Shown one piece after another: positions 5,998 through 6,553 of a stretch of 6,553 bases of DNA; within the stretch, counting starts at the first letter, position 1, and each line of letters opens with the position of its first letter. This stretch comes from Bacteroidota bacterium. GTDB lineage: Bacteria > Bacteroidota > Bacteroidia > Flavobacteriales > Flavobacteriaceae. The stretch spans positions 1 to 6,553 of the forward strand of contig JADWMI010000133.1 in NCBI GenBank assembly GCA_015767395.1, written 5' to 3'. The notes beneath the pieces are model-generated. The model saw only the letters and a program-made list of their open reading frames with translations, did not search any database and was not told where the DNA came from. The position numbers were made by a program, and so were the translations under genes.

Positions 5998-6553
5998 ATG
6001 AAAAAAGTAACATTGTTGTTATTATTAACTGGCTCAATGCTGTTTTCGCAAGAAACAATTACAACTAAATTAGGCGCATTTAATGCCGTAAAAGTATTTA
6101 GTGGTTTAACTGTTGAATTACAAAAATCTGAAATTTCAAAAGCGGTAATTACGGGTAAAAATTCAGATAAGGTTTCTATTAAAAATAAAAACGGGATATT
6201 AAAACTTAGTTTAAGTTTTCCTGAAGGTTTTAAATACGACGATGTTAAAATTGTATTGTATTATACCGATGAGATTGCTGTTTTAGATGCTAATGAAGGG
6301 TCTTATATTTCTTCCAATGAGGAATTTGAACAACAAAGTTTAGAATTAAAAGTTCAGGAAGGGGCACACATAACAACTCCTTTAACGGTTAAATATTTGA
6401 CAATAAAAGCTGTTTCTGGCGGCGTTATTAATGTAGTTGGAACAACTAAAAATCAAACTATTGAAGCAAATACTGGTGGAATTTATAAAGCATTTGATTT
6501 AAAAAGTACGCAAACAATCGCAACATCTTCAGCGGGTTCTGTAGTTTATGTTC
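5998..6553 (+). CDS. secreted head-GIN domain (DUF2807) protein, 3' end beyond the window
   Basis: An ATG at 5998-6000 opens a frame that stays open for 185 codons to the right edge, so the C-terminus is missing. Residues 1-18 (MKKVTLLLLLTGSMLFSQ) form a typical signal peptide of this phylum, with likely cleavage after FSQ, so the product is exported to the periplasm or cell surface. The mature part resembles the putative autotransporter-adhesin head-GIN (DUF2807) family: an opening like LGAFNAVKVFSGLTVELQKS (25-44), then successive short beta-strands with Gly/Asn turns, as expected of a beta-helix. Its function is unknown; adhesion is only implied by the family name. It starts 12 nt after the DUF302 stop, which suggests one transcript. 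With only part of the protein visible, a beta-helix protein of another family is possible. Confidence 0.8.
   Translation, partial: MKKVTLLLLLTGSMLFSQETITTKLGAFNAVKVFSGLTVELQKSEISKAVITGKNSDKVSIKNKNGILKLSLSFPEGFKYDDVKIVLYYTDEIAVLDANEGSYISSNEEFEQQSLELKVQEGAHITTPLTVKYLTIKAVSGGVINVVGTTKNQTIEANTGGIYKAFDLKSTQTIATSSAGSVVYV

Overview
The window looks like a stretch of AT-rich core chromosome from a member of the Bacteroidota, most likely a marine Flavobacteriaceae-type bacterium. The reasons are the low GC content, the TAnnTTTG-type promoter elements in front of rpiB, rnr and the lipid kinase gene, the absence of clear Shine-Dalgarno sequences, and protein families common in that group (head-GIN/DUF2807 surface protein, DUF302, Bacteroidota-style RNase R). 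I see no phage, transposon, CRISPR, tRNA or rRNA.

Layout. On the left, rpiB (ribose-5-phosphate isomerase B) and a Zn-type cation diffusion facilitator are transcribed leftward, 20 nt apart, probably as an operon that continues off the left edge, where another ATG begins 3 nt after the transporter's stop. Next is a gene-poor stretch from 1374 to about 2031 with roughly 18% GC by hand count. It contains a TTATNCACA-type DnaA box, several near matches, a 14-bp and a 12-bp exact inverted repeat, a 10-bp direct repeat one helical turn apart and an (AT)n run. Its right part is followed by a possible 52-residue single-pass membrane microprotein (2032-2190, minus) and a diacylglycerol-kinase-family lipid kinase (2258-3205, minus). 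A short divergent promoter region (3206-3317) separates the kinase from a rightward block: rnr (RNase R), a DUF302 protein, and a secreted head-GIN-domain protein cut by the right edge. The last two are only 12 nt apart.

How the genes relate. Most of the window is housekeeping: RNA turnover (RNase R), pentose phosphate interconversion (RpiB), metal efflux (CDF) and lipid phosphorylation (YegS/DagK-like kinase). The DUF302/GIN pair is the least understood part and may concern the cell envelope.

No convincing new multi-gene system is visible. The most open question is the 0.66-kb very AT-rich gap. It has some ingredients of a replication origin (DnaA-box-like sites, AT-rich tract, genes mostly pointing away on both sides), but the evidence is suggestive only. 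The 52-residue ORF beside it is the other item worth checking.
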